Below, in pieces: positions 1 through 9,213 of a DNA stretch of 64,000 nucleotides. Within the stretch, counting starts at the first letter, position 1, and every line of letters begins with the position of its first letter. A program made the position numbers and the translations under genes. The DNA is from Curtobacterium flaccumfaciens (GTDB lineage: Bacteria > Actinomycetota > Actinomycetes > Actinomycetales > Microbacteriaceae), in NCBI RefSeq assembly GCF_013359815.1, contig NZ_JABMCF010000030.1, forward strand, positions 62,001-126,000. Reading direction: 5' to 3'. The notes below the pieces were generated by a model. That model made no database searches and had not been told where the DNA came from. It saw only the letters and a list, made by a program, of their open reading frames with translations.

Positions 1-1
1 C

Positions 2-496
2 ATGAGCGGGCGTGCCGACCCGGTCCGGCTCGGCAGCGCCACCTACCTGCACGGCTTCGTCGGCACCGGCACCACGGCCGTCGTCGAGACGGGCACCGGG
101 ATCGAGCGGCTGGACCTGACCGACGGGTCGAAGTCTGCGCTGCAGGCGCCCGCCGAGAGCACCGATGCGGCCGTCCTCGGCCGCATCGCCCAGCTGTCCG
201 ACGACACGTACCTGCGGGTGCTGGGGGACGTGCGGTCGGACGGCACCATCGCGGCACGGATCGTGCGCGTGGACGGGGGACGGGCCTCCCGGCTGCCCGT
301 GACGATCCCGGACGACGCGAGCGTCACCGCGGTCTGCCCGTCCCCGAACAGCCAGTTCGTCGCGGTCGCGACGAAGTCGGCGACCGGCGAGCTCGTGAGC
401 ATCGTCGACGCGGCCTCCGGCGCGCTCGAGGCGAGCATCGACGCGGGCTCCGTCGACTGGTGCGGCGCGCTGCCGTCCGGTGACGAAGTCGGCTGA
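2..496 (+). CDS. C-terminal part of a hypothetical (possibly WD40-like) protein, probably truncated by the window edge
   Basis: The reading frame is open to the window edge. An ATG is present at base 2, but there is no visible upstream sequence to judge it, so this is more likely the tail of a larger protein. The 164 visible residues contain motifs such as AVCPSPNSQFVAVATKS and VSIVDAASGALE, which read like successive blades of a beta-propeller (SPNS..VAVAT, then VDAASG). No signal peptide or catalytic motif is visible. It ends 17 bases before a strong hairpin (513-552). Function not assigned. Confidence 0.6.
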   Translation: MSGRADPVRLGSATYLHGFVGTGTTAVVETGTGIERLDLTDGSKSALQAPAESTDAAVLGRIAQLSDDTYLRVLGDVRSDGTIAARIVRVDGGRASRLPVTIPDDASVTAVCPSPNSQFVAVATKSATGELVSIVDAASGALEASIDAGSVDWCGALPSGDEVG

Positions 497-512
497 CGGC
501 ATCGAGACGACA

Positions 513-552
513 GACGGGAGGCCCGTTGCCAGCCGGCAACGGGCCTTCCGTC
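513..552. terminator. Bidirectional hairpin terminator between convergent genes; member of the GGAGGC palindrome family
   Basis: Arms 513-530 and 535-552 pair over 18 bases with one G-U, around a 4-base loop (agcc). It lies between the convergent stops at 496 and 569, so it can serve both. The arms carry the GACGGGAGGC core seen at nine other places in the window. Confidence 0.8.
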
Positions 553-568
553 GTTCAGGTGGTGACGA

Positions 569-1615
569 CTACGCCAGCGTGGCCGCGTCGATCACGAAGC
601 GGTAGCGGACGTCCGAGGACAGCACGCGCTCGTAGGCCTCGTTGATCTGGTCGGCGCTGATGAGCTCGGTCTCCGGGAGGATCCCGTGCTCGGCGCAGAA
701 GTCGAGCATCTCCTGGGTCTCCTGGATGCCGCCGATGGCGGAACCCGCCCAGCTGAGCCGACGCGGGATGAGCGCGAAGGCCGGCACCTCGAGCGGCTCG
801 GACGGAGCGCCCACGTTGACGAGCGTGCCGTCGACCTTGAGCAGGCCGAGGTAGGAACCCATCGGGATCTTCGCCGAGACGGTGTTGATGATCAGCTCGA
901 AGGAGTTCGCGAGCTTCTCGAACGTCTCCGGGTCCTTCGTCGCGTAGTGGGCCTTCGCGCCGTAGCGGAGCGAGTCCTCCTGCTTCGAGGTGGTCTGCGA
1001 CAGGACGGTGACCTCGGCGCCGAGCGCGACGGCGATCTTGACGGCCATGTGGCCGAGCCCGCCCATGCCGACGACGGCGACCTTGGTGCCGGGGCCGGCG
1101 TTCCAGTGGTGCAGCGGCGAGTAGGTGGTGATGCCGGCGCAGAGCAGCGGCGCGACCTTCTCGATGTCGAGCGACTCGGGGACACGGAGGACGAAGTCCT
1201 CGTTCACCACGACGGCCTGCGAGTAGCCGCCCTGGGTGATCGAGCCGTCGGCCGGGTCGACGCTGGCGTAGGTGCCGATGTTGCCCTTGAGGCAGTACTG
1301 CTCCTGGCCGGCGACGCAGTTCTCGCACTCGCCGCACGAGTTGACCATGCAGCCGACGCCGACGCGGTCGCCGACCTTGTGCTTGGTGACGTTCGCGCCG
1401 ACCTCGGTGACGTGGCCGACGATCTCGTGGCCGACGACCTGCGGGTACTGGATGGGGCCCCACTCACCGCGGACGGTGTGGATGTCCGAGTGGCAGATGC
1501 CGGCGTAGGCGATGTCGATCGCGACGTCGTCCGGGCCGACGTCCCGACGGGTGATGGTGGTCTTGACGAGCGGCTCGGTCGCTGACGGTGCCGCGTACGC
1601 GTTGACGGTGCGCAA
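569..1615 (-). CDS. Zinc-dependent NAD(P)H alcohol dehydrogenase (CAD/YahK-AdhC type)
   Basis: A 348-residue medium-chain dehydrogenase, the usual family length, that interconverts alcohols and aldehydes in the cytoplasm. Catalytic zinc ligands are seen in GICHSDIH and [10 protein letters not shown]. The structural zinc lobe has four Cys in [14 protein letters not shown] preceded by GCMVNS. The Rossmann nucleotide loop is [14 protein letters not shown] in the middle third. The start is TTG (1613-1615) with GAGGAG just upstream; no nearby in-frame ATG fits. It is monocistronic and convergent with the preceding gene. Members act on cinnamyl-type or broad aldehydes; the exact substrate cannot be read here. 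Confidence 0.9.
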   Translation of the reverse strand: MRTVNAYAAPSATEPLVKTTITRRDVGPDDVAIDIAYAGICHSDIHTVRGEWGPIQYPQVVGHEIVGHVTEVGANVTKHKVGDRVGVGCMVNSCGECENCVAGQEQYCLKGNIGTYASVDPADGSITQGGYSQAVVVNEDFVLRVPESLDIEKVAPLLCAGITTYSPLHHWNAGPGTKVAVVGMGGLGHMAVKIAVALGAEVTVLSQTTSKQEDSLRYGAKAHYATKDPETFEKLANSFELIINTVSAKIPMGSYLGLLKVDGTLVNVGAPSEPLEVPAFALIPRRLSWAGSAIGGIQETQEMLDFCAEHGILPETELISADQINEAYERVLSSDVRYRFVIDAATLA

Positions 1616-1790
1616 TGATCTCCTCGTGGGGGTGGTGCGTTGCGGGCCGGTTCCGGCCCGGAACCAGTGTGCGCGCAGCCGCGGCCGGGTGGGAGGTACA
1701 ACCAGGACACCCCTGTGTCCGCGGACGGGCGCGTCGCGGCGGCTGCCCGGCGCGGCGGGGCGGCTGCGGTGCTCGCGTCGTTCTGCTCGC

Positions 1791-2837
1791 TCAGGCGAGC
1801 CGGGCCAACCGCTGCCCCGCGATCGTGGCGAAGCGCAGCGGGTCGGCGAGGGCGTCGTCGGGCTCGCCGGTGGTCTGCGTCGCGAGCACGGTGAGCGACG
1901 CGGCGGCCGCGTAGTCGTGGAGCGGGGCCTCGATCGCGCCGGCGACGAGCATCGAGCGGGCTCCGGGAGCGTGCGCCGCGGTCAGGTCGCGGACCACCGA
2001 GGGCACCTTGCCGACGGCGCTCTGGCCGTCGAAGCACCCTTCGCCGCTGATCACCACATCGGCGCCGTCGAGCAGCGCCGGCAGCCCGAGGACCTCGGCG
2101 ACGGCCGCGGCCCCACCGGCGAGCGTGGCGCCCCACACCAGCAGGCCGAACCCGACACCGCCGGCGGCTCCGGACCCCGGGGTGTCCGGGTCGACGTCGG
2201 GGAAGCGCGCGGCCCAGGTGGCGAGCCGCTCGTCGAAGTACGCCACACGGTCGGGCGTGATGCCCTTCTGCGGGCCGAAGACGGCTGCGGCACCGGTCGG
2301 ACCGAGCAGCGGGGAGGCCACGTCGGTGAGCACGGTGACGCCGAGCGGGGGGAGCGCCCGGAGGTCGCCGGTGCCGGCTCCGTCGCTGTCGAGTCCGAGC
2401 GCCTCGAGCACCGGACGCCCGCCGTCGGTGGACGCGCTGCCCCCGATGCCGAGCACGAGCCCCGTGGCACCGGCGTCGAGCGCAGCGGCGATCGCCTCGC
2501 CGAACCCGCGGCTCGTCGCCGTGTCCGGCATCGGTGCGTCGAGCAGGGGGAGGCCGCTCGTCGCCGCGAGCTCCACCACCCCACGGCCGTCGGGCAGCCG
2601 CAGCCAGTGGGTGTCGACCGGCGTGCCGGCCGGCCCGGTCACGGTGACGGGGACCCGGACGGCTCCGGGGACCGCGGTCTCGAAGGCGTCGAGCGTGCCC
2701 TCGCCGCCGTCGGCCATCGGGGCGAGCACCACGTCGTCGTCGGGGCGTTCGGTCAGCCAGCCGGCACGAACGGCCGCAGCGATCGACGCCGCCGTCGCGG
2801 TGCCCTTGAACGAGTCCGGAGCCACGATGATGCGCAC
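1791..2837 (-). CDS. Glycerate kinase (GarK family)
   Basis: Predicted to phosphorylate D-glycerate with ATP, feeding it into glycolysis. The 348-residue protein opens with the family signature [11 protein letters not shown] and has the typical [19 protein letters not shown] and [10 protein letters not shown] glycine-rich segments. The GTG at 2835-2837 is chosen because it places [13 protein letters not shown] at the N-terminus as in the family; an upstream ATG would add 54 repeat-derived residues (VRRRHVVETPP...) with no homology. It follows the FAD oxidoreductase on the same strand after a 195-base gap with a hairpin, so is probably transcribed alone. Confidence 0.92.
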   Translation of the reverse strand: MRIIVAPDSFKGTATAASIAAAVRAGWLTERPDDDVVLAPMADGGEGTLDAFETAVPGAVRVPVTVTGPAGTPVDTHWLRLPDGRGVVELAATSGLPLLDAPMPDTATSRGFGEAIAAALDAGATGLVLGIGGSASTDGGRPVLEALGLDSDGAGTGDLRALPPLGVTVLTDVASPLLGPTGAAAVFGPQKGITPDRVAYFDERLATWAARFPDVDPDTPGSGAAGGVGFGLLVWGATLAGGAAAVAEVLGLPALLDGADVVISGEGCFDGQSAVGKVPSVVRDLTAAHAPGARSMLVAGAIEAPLHDYAAAASLTVLATQTTGEPDDALADPLRFATIAGQRLARLA

Positions 2838-3032
2838 GGCTCCCACCGTAGCGGCCGGTCGCCAGACGACGGCGTGCGCAGAAGACGACGGCGTGTGCGC
2901 GGGTGTGAGACGCCGGTGTGTGCGCAGGACGCCGCGTCGTCCGCGAGACGCCTCCGGATTCGGCGGCGTCTCGACGACATGACGGCGTCGAACGAACAAT
3001 GCCGGCGTCTGGCGAACGACCGCGCGCTGGCG
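2838..3032. repeat. Intergenic stretch rich in GGCGTC/GGCGTG short repeats
   Basis: This 195-base gap holds at least six copies of a GACGGCGT/GCCGGCGT-like word in both orientations (for example near 2869, 2886, 2907, 2964, 2981 and 3003). It also contains the hairpin at 2944-2973. No coding potential is evident. It must contain the glycerate kinase promoter, but no clear -35/-10 pair stands out. Confidence 0.5.
2944..2973 (-). terminator. Hairpin downstream of the FAD oxidoreductase
   Basis: CGAGACGCC (2944-2952) pairs with GGCGTCTCG (2965-2973) around a 12-base loop, 60 bases after the stop at 3033 on the minus strand. There is no clear U-tract, as is usual at this GC content. Confidence 0.45.
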
Positions 3033-4169
3033 TCAGGACGCGGGCGCCGGGTCCGGCAGGGCGAAACGCGGGTGCGGCACCCCGCCCGTCGCGAGGTCCG
3101 CGAGCATCTCGCCGAGCAGCGGCGCGAACTTGAAGCCGTGCCCGGAGAACCCCGTCGCCACGGTCAGCGGCCCGACCCGGTCGATGACGAAGTCTTCGTC
3201 GGGAGAGTTGTCGTACAGGCAGCTGATGAACTCAGGCTTCGTCGCGTCGACCCCCGGCACGTACCGCGCGACGTACGCCTGCAGTCGCTCGGCCTCGGCC
3301 GGTACGGGCACGAAGTCCCGGTGGTCCGGGTCGACGACGGGGCCGGTGCCGTGGAACCCGACCTTGACGCCCTCGCCCGGCGTCAGCAGCCCGTACACGT
3401 CGTCGCCGTCGGCCCAGTGCACGAAGCTCGGCCAGGCCGCGTCCGGCAGGTGGCTGGGGAAGTGGGCTGGCTGCTCCTGGGTCACGCGGATGGCCGGGAG
3501 GCCCGCCCCGCGTCCGGCGAGCAACCCGCCGACCAGCGTGGGGGCCCACGAGCCCACGGCGGCCACCACGGACGCGGTACGGACGGCGCTGCCGTCGGAC
3601 AGCGTCACGGTGACGGCGTCACCGTGGTCCTCGAGCCCGGTGACCCGGGTGTCGAACCGCAGGTCGGCGAGACCGGTCCCTTCGGCCAGCGTGAGGAACA
3701 CCTCGATCGTCCGGTCGGAGCGGATGCGTCCGGCGGAGGGATGGGTCAGCACGTTCCCCTCGAACGCGATGCCGGGCCAACGTGCCGCCGCCTGCTCCGG
3801 TGTGAGCGACTCGTGGGGGATGTCCGCGTCGGCGAGGGCCGCGGCGATCGCGTCGACGACCTCGGGCCGGCCGTGGTCGACGGCACCCGTGCGGACGATG
3901 AGCTCTTCCCCGGCAGCGGCCTCGAGCGCTTCCCACAGCGCCAGTGCCCGCGTGGTCAGCGCGACGTACTCGGGGTCGGCGTAGCCCTGCCGGAAGATCC
4001 GGGTCGCACCGTGCGAGGAACCGAGGTGGTGGCCGCGAGCGTGCTGTTCCACGAGCAGGACGCGCTCGCCGCGGGCGGTGAGGGCGTACGCGGTCGCGGC
4101 GCCCACGACCCCGGCACCGATGACGACCACGGGTGCGGTGTGTTCGGGGGAACCGGAGGAGGAGGACAT
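3033..4169 (-). CDS. Sarcosine oxidase / N-methyl-tryptophan oxidase-like FAD oxidoreductase (DAO family)
   Basis: A 378-residue monomeric flavoprotein oxidase that would demethylate or deaminate an N-methyl or primary amine with O2, giving H2O2. FAD-binding Rossmann motif VVVIGAGVVGAATAYAL is at residues about 14-30, followed by the ribose-binding acidic end LLVEQ and the H-x-x-G-S-S-H-G-A-T-R motif typical of sarcosine oxidases. The covalent-flavin cysteine region is preserved (FISCLYDNSPDEDFVIDR), and the C-terminal GFSGHGFKFAPLLGE closes the FAD site. Its substrate (sarcosine, N-methyltryptophan or another amine) is not decidable. It lies just downstream of the tRNA-Gly on the same strand. 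Confidence 0.88.
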   Translation of the reverse strand: MSSSSGSPEHTAPVVVIGAGVVGAATAYALTARGERVLLVEQHARGHHLGSSHGATRIFRQGYADPEYVALTTRALALWEALEAAAGEELIVRTGAVDHGRPEVVDAIAAALADADIPHESLTPEQAAARWPGIAFEGNVLTHPSAGRIRSDRTIEVFLTLAEGTGLADLRFDTRVTGLEDHGDAVTVTLSDGSAVRTASVVAAVGSWAPTLVGGLLAGRGAGLPAIRVTQEQPAHFPSHLPDAAWPSFVHWADGDDVYGLLTPGEGVKVGFHGTGPVVDPDHRDFVPVPAEAERLQAYVARYVPGVDATKPEFISCLYDNSPDEDFVIDRVGPLTVATGFSGHGFKFAPLLGEMLADLATGGVPHPRFALPDPAPAS

Positions 4170-4191
4170 GCGGTGAGCGTACGTCCGACGG

Positions 4192-4262
4192 AGCGAGTGA
4201 CGGGAATCGAACCCGCGCTACCAGCTTGGGAAGCTGGAGTTCTACCATTGAACTACACTCGC
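4192..4262 (-). tRNA. tRNA-Gly (anticodon CCC)
   Basis: The minus strand folds into a 71-nt cloverleaf. The acceptor stem GCGAGTG (4256-4262) pairs with CACTCGC (4193-4199), with discriminator U at 4192. The anticodon stem CCAGC/GCTGG encloses loop TTCCCAA with anticodon CCC. The T-arm contains GGTTCGATTCC. CCA is not encoded. Confidence 0.95.
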
Positions 4263-4287
4263 GCGCCCCGCAGAACGGGACTCGGCA

Positions 4288-4315
4288 AGCCTAGCGGATT
4301 CTCGCCTGGAAGCCA
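4288..4315 (-). promoter_or_regulatory. Probable tRNA-Gly promoter
   Basis: On the minus strand, TGGCTT (4310-4315) lies 16 bases from a TAGGCT -10 (4288-4293). This predicts a start about 20 bases before the mature tRNA 5' end. Confidence 0.5.
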
Positions 4316-4457
4316 GCCGACCGCGCACCGTACGCCGTCTCGCGGGCGCGTGTCGCGCCTCCCGAGTCTCCGCTGTGAGGGTGGGCGCCTGACGGACAGG
4401 TGTCGCCCCCGTGTGTACCGTCCAGGGAGTTCCAGCCCCGAACCGAGGAGGACCCGG

Positions 4458-5567
4458 ATGGTCAGGCATCCCCTCATCGACGACGTGGTCGGCTCGGCGA
4501 TCGTGGTCGAGTCCGCCTCGCCCGTCGTGTGGCTGACCGATGCGCTCGCCTCGCTGCTCCGCCGGTCTGCGGACGCCGGACGGACGGTCGTGCTCCGCAC
4601 CGGCCGGGCCGCGGCGATCACCCCGGCGCTCCGTCATGCGCTCGGCGCGTACGGTGCCGCGTGGGCGGTGTCCGACTTCGACGGCACGCTGCGTGACGGC
4701 CGGACCGGCGTCGCCGCCTCCGACATCGAGGACTTCGTGCACCGCGGCCCCGAACTCGTGGGCACCCCGTCGCCCGAGCACCCCGTCTCGGCCGACTCGG
4801 TACGACAGATCAGCATCGACCTGACCCTCCGCCACCACCCCGGCCGTGCGGTCGACATGGGCTCCGCGATCGAGGCGCTGTGCCACACCGTCGGCACCTG
4901 CCCGACCCGGTGGGGCACCGCCGAACCGCTCACCGTGCCGTGGGACCGCTGGGTCGTCACGCAGTACGCGAAGCACGAGGCACCCGGCATCTCGACCTCG
5001 TACGCCGTCGGCGAGGGGTTCTCCGCGACGATGACCGCGCACCTGGTCGGCGGGGTCGTCGTCGAGACGATGTCCGCCGTGCTCACCGTGCCCGAGGAGA
5101 ACACCGACCCGGGCCTGGCGAACCGGATGTTCGACGCCGTGCAGCGGGTCGCCGACCAGGTCGTCCCCGTGTTCGGCGTGGTCATGCAGCGCCGCGGCGA
5201 CGCGGACCACCTGGTCCGGGCCGTCTCGCACGGCGAGCCGTCGCCGCTCGCCGTCGTCGTGGGCCCCGAGGCCGCCGGCTTCCTGGACCGCGACGGCGTC
5301 TGGCCGCCACCGCGCACCACCACCGCGACCTTCGCAGCCGGCTCCGGCTCGGCCGCCCGTCCGGATGCCGACGCCGCTGACGACGGCGGCATGATCGTCC
5401 GCTTCGAGGACGGCTGGGAAGCGCTCGAGTCGTTCCTCGACCGCATCGACGAGGACCGCTTCCTGCAGCTGGTCGGCGGCGCACCGCTCGACCCCGCGCA
5501 CGACGAGGGCACACTCGACGGCCACGTCCGCGACGACCGGATGGTGGGCGGTCAGGGTGCCGCGTGA
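4458..5567 (+). CDS. Conserved hypothetical protein, possibly DUF6177 family
   Basis: A 369-residue cytoplasmic-looking protein with no signal peptide or membrane segment. The ATG at 4458 is preceded by GAGGAGG at a good distance. It begins MVRHPLIDDVVGSAIVVES, has an Ala/Arg-rich first third with LLRTGRAAAITPALRHALG-like sequence, and a central part with WDRWVVTQYAKHEAPG and Thr/Tyr-rich strands. I recall actinobacterial proteins like this filed under DUF6177, but this is from memory and unverified. It overlaps the next gene by 11 bases, so the two are a translationally coupled pair. No function is assigned. Confidence 0.75.
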   Translation: MVRHPLIDDVVGSAIVVESASPVVWLTDALASLLRRSADAGRTVVLRTGRAAAITPALRHALGAYGAAWAVSDFDGTLRDGRTGVAASDIEDFVHRGPELVGTPSPEHPVSADSVRQISIDLTLRHHPGRAVDMGSAIEALCHTVGTCPTRWGTAEPLTVPWDRWVVTQYAKHEAPGISTSYAVGEGFSATMTAHLVGGVVVETMSAVLTVPEENTDPGLANRMFDAVQRVADQVVPVFGVVMQRRGDADHLVRAVSHGEPSPLAVVVGPEAAGFLDRDGVWPPPRTTTATFAAGSGSAARPDADAADDGGMIVRFEDGWEALESFLDRIDEDRFLQLVGGAPLDPAHDEGTLDGHVRDDRMVGGQGAA

Positions 5568-5904
5568 CGTCACCATCCTCTGCCGCCAGCCGGTCGAGAC
5601 GCGCGAGGTGGCGGAGGCGCTCCTGCTGCACGACGAGACCTGGGGTGTCCGGGCGCTCGACGACGGCCCGATGATGCAGGTCTGCCGTGACGCCACCCAC
5701 CCGGTGATCACCGTGCTCGGCGTGCGCCGCGTGGACTCCTTCGACGAGGTCGAGCGGATCCTGCCGGACGCCCCGACCCTGGCGACGCCGCTGTGGTGGG
5801 TCGACACCGTGACCCCCGCCGGCCCCGACGGGGAATCGGGGATCTCGGCCGCGCTCGAGGCCGCGATGGACCTCGACGCGGTCTGCATCGTCCACGGGGA
5901 CTGA
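5557..5904 (+). CDS. Conserved hypothetical protein, partner of the preceding gene
   Basis: A 115-residue acidic protein starting at GTG 5557, inside the end of the upstream gene (11-base overlap, different frame). It begins PRDVTILCRQPVETREVAEAL and contains conserved-looking Trp/Asp stretches (TPLWWVDTVTPAGPDGE). It has no signal, membrane segment or recognisable motif. The tight overlap suggests a stoichiometric partner of the 369-residue protein. No function is assigned. Confidence 0.75.
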   Translation: MPRDVTILCRQPVETREVAEALLLHDETWGVRALDDGPMMQVCRDATHPVITVLGVRRVDSFDEVERILPDAPTLATPLWWVDTVTPAGPDGESGISAALEAAMDLDAVCIVHGD

Positions 5905-5915
5905 CCGGAACCGCG

Positions 5916-5940
5916 CCCGCCGAGTGGCCGGAGCGGCGGG
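5916..5940. terminator. Short hairpin between convergent genes
   Basis: CCCGCCG (5916-5922) pairs with CGGCGGG (5934-5940) around an 11-base loop, sitting exactly between the stops at 5904 and 5941. Confidence 0.45.
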
Positions 5941-7986
5941 TCAGTCCCGCTTGCTCATCGCCGCCAGACGCTCGTTGTAGGCCTTGAGTTCGGCGTCGCC
6001 GTCCCGGTCGGCCTTGCGGTCGAGGCGCTTCGCGTCGCGCTTGTCCGAGCGCATCCAGTTCCGGACGACGAGCAGGGCCACGAACACCATCGGGAGCTCC
6101 GACGCACCCCAGGCGATGCCACCGCCGGTGTGCTGGTCGTCGAGCAGCGCGGCGTCGTTCGTCTGGCCCAGCGCGTGGAACCAGTCGATCGCGAACACCG
6201 ACTGCGACGTCATGACCGCGACGCCGAAGAACGCGTGGAACGCCAGGGTGGCCAGCAGGGTGATGATGAGCATCGGGTACGGCGGGCGCTGGGGGCCCGG
6301 ATCGACGCCGACGAAGACCCAGAAGAACAGGTAGCCGCTCAGGACGAAGTGGATGATCATCGCGACGTGCCACTCGTGCGACTGCATCGCGGCCTGGTAC
6401 GCCGGCGTGAAGTAGAAGACCACGAGCGACCCGGCGAAGATGATCCCGGCGACGGCGGGCTTGCCGAGGAACTGCATCCAGCGGGAGTGCACGAAGAGCA
6501 TGAGCCACTCGCGGGCGCCGCGTGAGCCGTCGTTCCGGACCGGCAGGGTGCGGAGCGCGAGCAGCACCGGGCCGCCGAGCACGAGCGGCAGCGGGACGAA
6601 CATCATCAGCAGCATGTGCTGGAGCATGTGCGACGAGAAGTGGATCATGCCGTACACGGCGGGGCCGGCCGACGTGGTCCAGATGAACAGGGCGCAGCCG
6701 ATCAGCCAGGCGATGGTGCGCCCGATGGGCCAGGCGTCGCCGCGCTTCCGGAGCTTGCGCACCGCCAGCAGGTACCAGACGGCCCCGACGACGGCCAGGC
6801 CGAGCCACACCCAGTCGATGTGCCACTGGGTCAGGTACGTCTGCGTGGTCTGTGCCGGCGGGAACGGGAACCCGATCAGGCCGGAGCGGGTGTCCTCGCC
6901 CGTCGCCGGGGTCTGCGGGATCGGCGGCTGCGAGCGGGACACGGCGACCGAGACACCGATGGCCACGGCCATGAACACGATCTCGGCCAGGGCGAACCGG
7001 GTGAACAGGCGGCGGTCGAGCGGCGCGCGGAGGAGCCCGGGTACGAGCTTCCGGCGCTGCACGATGCCCGCGACGCCGAGCAGCACGAGGATGAGCGCCT
7101 TGACGGTGATGAGCCAGCCGTACGTCGTCGTGAACAGGTCGAGTGGACCGGTCAGGCGCAGCGACGCGTTGACGATGCCGGAGAACGCCACGGCCCCGAA
7201 CGACCAGCCGGCGAGCGTCGAGTACCGGGCGATCACACGTCCGGTCGCGCCCTTGGTGCGGGTGCGGAGCAGGACCACGGCGACCAGGCCACCGGCCCAC
7301 ACGCACACCCCGACCAGGTGGATCGCGAGCGAGTTCACCGCGTTCGCGTGCTCGAGCGACCCGGCCGCGTGGCCGGACAGGGCCAGGGGGAGCAGGGCGA
7401 ACAGGCCGATCACGGTGGCGAACGCCAGGGTCGTCACCCGGGTGGCGAAAGCGGCGACCACCGTGGCGACCAGGATCGCGGCTGCCGACACCACGAGCGC
7501 CTGGCCGATCTCGACCTGGAACGCGAAGAGCATGAAGTTGCGGGCGAACACCGGGCTGGTGAGCGGGACACCGAGGGTGTTCGCGCCGGTCAGGACGATG
7601 CTCACCGCGGCGGCCAGGAACCAGACGGCGCCGGTCGCTGCAGCCCACCGGGTCGCACGGTGCTGCACGCTGGACAGGGCGCCGTGGTCCTTCTTCTGCG
7701 CGGGCAGCGCGAAGGCGGCGACGATGAGGAGCCCGATGGTCAGCGCTGCCATCGTGTCGTGCACGACGCGGGCGATCGGCAGGCCGTACTCGACGACCTC
7801 GCCGGCGGACACCAGCTGCTGGCTCGCGCTGAAGGCACCGGTGATCGTCAGCCCGAGGATCGAGCACGCGACGGCCAGCGGGATCGCGATGACGAGGACC
7901 GTCGCGACGGTGGACGAGCGCCCGGTGGTGGGGGCGGCGTCCGGCGCTGACCCCGTGGGCTGGGTTTCGGGTGACGTGACGGTCAT
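5941..7986 (-). CDS. CopD-CtaG fusion: copper transport / cytochrome c oxidase assembly membrane protein
   Basis: A 681-residue polytopic inner-membrane protein. The N-terminal half has a CopD-like copper-resistance domain (many helices, HLVGVCVWAGGLVAVVLL). The C-terminal half has a CtaG/Caa3-type assembly domain (FSSHMLQHMLLMMFVPLPL, IDWVWLG, IIHFVLSGYLFFWVFVGVDPGP). His-Met clusters such as HMLQHMLLMM are plausible copper ligands. About 15-16 hydrophobic segments are visible. The fusion is common in Actinobacteria, where it is thought to supply copper to aa3 oxidase; that role is inferred from the family. It ends with a short charged cytoplasmic tail (KRDAKRLDRKADRDG). Confidence 0.88.
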   Translation of the reverse strand: MTVTSPETQPTGSAPDAAPTTGRSSTVATVLVIAIPLAVACSILGLTITGAFSASQQLVSAGEVVEYGLPIARVVHDTMAALTIGLLIVAAFALPAQKKDHGALSSVQHRATRWAAATGAVWFLAAAVSIVLTGANTLGVPLTSPVFARNFMLFAFQVEIGQALVVSAAAILVATVVAAFATRVTTLAFATVIGLFALLPLALSGHAAGSLEHANAVNSLAIHLVGVCVWAGGLVAVVLLRTRTKGATGRVIARYSTLAGWSFGAVAFSGIVNASLRLTGPLDLFTTTYGWLITVKALILVLLGVAGIVQRRKLVPGLLRAPLDRRLFTRFALAEIVFMAVAIGVSVAVSRSQPPIPQTPATGEDTRSGLIGFPFPPAQTTQTYLTQWHIDWVWLGLAVVGAVWYLLAVRKLRKRGDAWPIGRTIAWLIGCALFIWTTSAGPAVYGMIHFSSHMLQHMLLMMFVPLPLVLGGPVLLALRTLPVRNDGSRGAREWLMLFVHSRWMQFLGKPAVAGIIFAGSLVVFYFTPAYQAAMQSHEWHVAMIIHFVLSGYLFFWVFVGVDPGPQRPPYPMLIITLLATLAFHAFFGVAVMTSQSVFAIDWFHALGQTNDAALLDDQHTGGGIAWGASELPMVFVALLVVRNWMRSDKRDAKRLDRKADRDGDAELKAYNERLAAMSKRD

Positions 7987-8038
7987 GACCGTCCAATCGT
8001 AGGCGTGTCGGCTGGACGGCGGCCCCTCGGATGCGCGC

Positions 8039-9130
8039 TCAGACCCGCCGTTCCCAGATGCCCTCGCAGCCGACGCCGACGAACCCCACGGCCTCGTTCA
8101 CGTCGAGCATGTGGCGGTTCTCCTCCGCGTTGAACGTGATGACCGAGGGGCGCCCCGGGAACCGCCGGTCGAGCTCCTGGATCCCGACGACCTTGAGCAG
8201 CCAGCCGAGCCGGTGGCCGCGGTGCTCGCGGAGCACCAGGGTGTCCCACTGCTGTGCCGGCCGTGCGGGGTCGTCCGGCACGGACAGCTGCGTGAAACCG
8301 GCCAGGGTGGTCGTCGGCACGTGCTCGACGGCCACGGTGAGCAGGATGCGCGGTGCCCGGGCGAGCTCGTCCTCGTGCTCCCGGAGTCGTTCGGCGGTCC
8401 AGACGTCCTCGGGCTCCTCCATGTCCCCTGCGGGCGCGTCGGTGCTCATCCGGGTCTCGAGCAGGGCGATGCCGTCGAGCCACTGCTCCGGCGTGCGACC
8501 GGTCCAGGCATGCACGCGGTACTCCGGCCCGGCGGCAGCAGACGCCCGCTCGTGCAGTCCGCGCACCACGGATGCGTCGGCGGGCAGCGGGAGCCGGCTG
8601 ATCCGGTTCACCTGGCCGAAGTGCCAGCCGCGGGCGGTCAGGAACCGCACCCCGGCCTCGTCCTCCGGGACGGCGCCGAACCCCGTCGGGGCCTGCACGT
8701 ACCCGGGCCCGGACGCGGGCCCGACCTGCCGCGAGACGGCGTACGTCTTCCACTGCGTGCGGCCGTCGGCGCGGGCCATCGACTCCAGGTGGTCGGCGAG
8801 CAGCGTCCCGACACCGCGGCGCTGGTGCTCGGGGGCGACGCCGACCGACAGCCAGCAGTTGGTGGTGCCGGGCTCCTGCTTCGTGTCGTACGAGCCCGCA
8901 CCGACCACGGTGCCGCGGTCGTCTCGGGCGACGACGAGCCGGCTCGGGGCGCCCGGCTCGCGGCACAGCGGCAGGTACTCCTCCGGCGTCCAGGCCAACT
9001 CGTGCAGCCCGTGCACGGCGGCTTCGGCGCCGTCGGACACCGCGAGCCACTCGGCGAAGGTCGCGACGGTCGCCGGGTCGTCGTCCATGGTGGCGGGCAC
9101 CGTGATCTCGTCGACGGTGTACGTGGTCAT
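8039..9130 (-). CDS. GNAT-family N-acetyltransferase, two-domain
   Basis: A 363-residue protein with an N-terminal acetyl-CoA-binding GNAT fold: the core motif VGVAPEHQRRGVGTLLADHL is residues about 105-125. The second half repeats the pattern in weaker form (TLVLREHRGHRLGWLLKVV), so it is probably a tandem GNAT of which the second domain is divergent. It begins MTTYTVDEITVP at ATG 9130; an upstream in-frame ATG would add only repeat-like residues. It is divergent from dcd. The acceptor substrate is unknown. Confidence 0.82.
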   Translation of the reverse strand: MTTYTVDEITVPATMDDDPATVATFAEWLAVSDGAEAAVHGLHELAWTPEEYLPLCREPGAPSRLVVARDDRGTVVGAGSYDTKQEPGTTNCWLSVGVAPEHQRRGVGTLLADHLESMARADGRTQWKTYAVSRQVGPASGPGYVQAPTGFGAVPEDEAGVRFLTARGWHFGQVNRISRLPLPADASVVRGLHERASAAAGPEYRVHAWTGRTPEQWLDGIALLETRMSTDAPAGDMEEPEDVWTAERLREHEDELARAPRILLTVAVEHVPTTTLAGFTQLSVPDDPARPAQQWDTLVLREHRGHRLGWLLKVVGIQELDRRFPGRPSVITFNAEENRHMLDVNEAVGFVGVGCEGIWERRV

Positions 9131-9201
9131 CACTGCTCCGAACGCCGCCCGCCCGGGTGGTGGGCAGCCTGGCAGCATACCGGCGCGACGCCCGCTGCCG
9201 C

Positions 9202-9207
9202 TAGGCT
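9202..9207 (+). promoter_or_regulatory. -10 box of a leaderless dcd promoter
   Basis: TAGGCT followed by 6 bases (tcgtcc) and then the GTG start of dcd. The spacing predicts transcription starting at or next to the start codon. Confidence 0.6.
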
Positions 9208-9213
9208 TCGTCC

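Noticed and set aside
1512..5567. Very long plus-strand frame (1351 codons)
   Set aside because: Its first two thirds run antisense to the adh, glycerate kinase and oxidase genes and across the tRNA; only the part from ATG 4458 has coding character.
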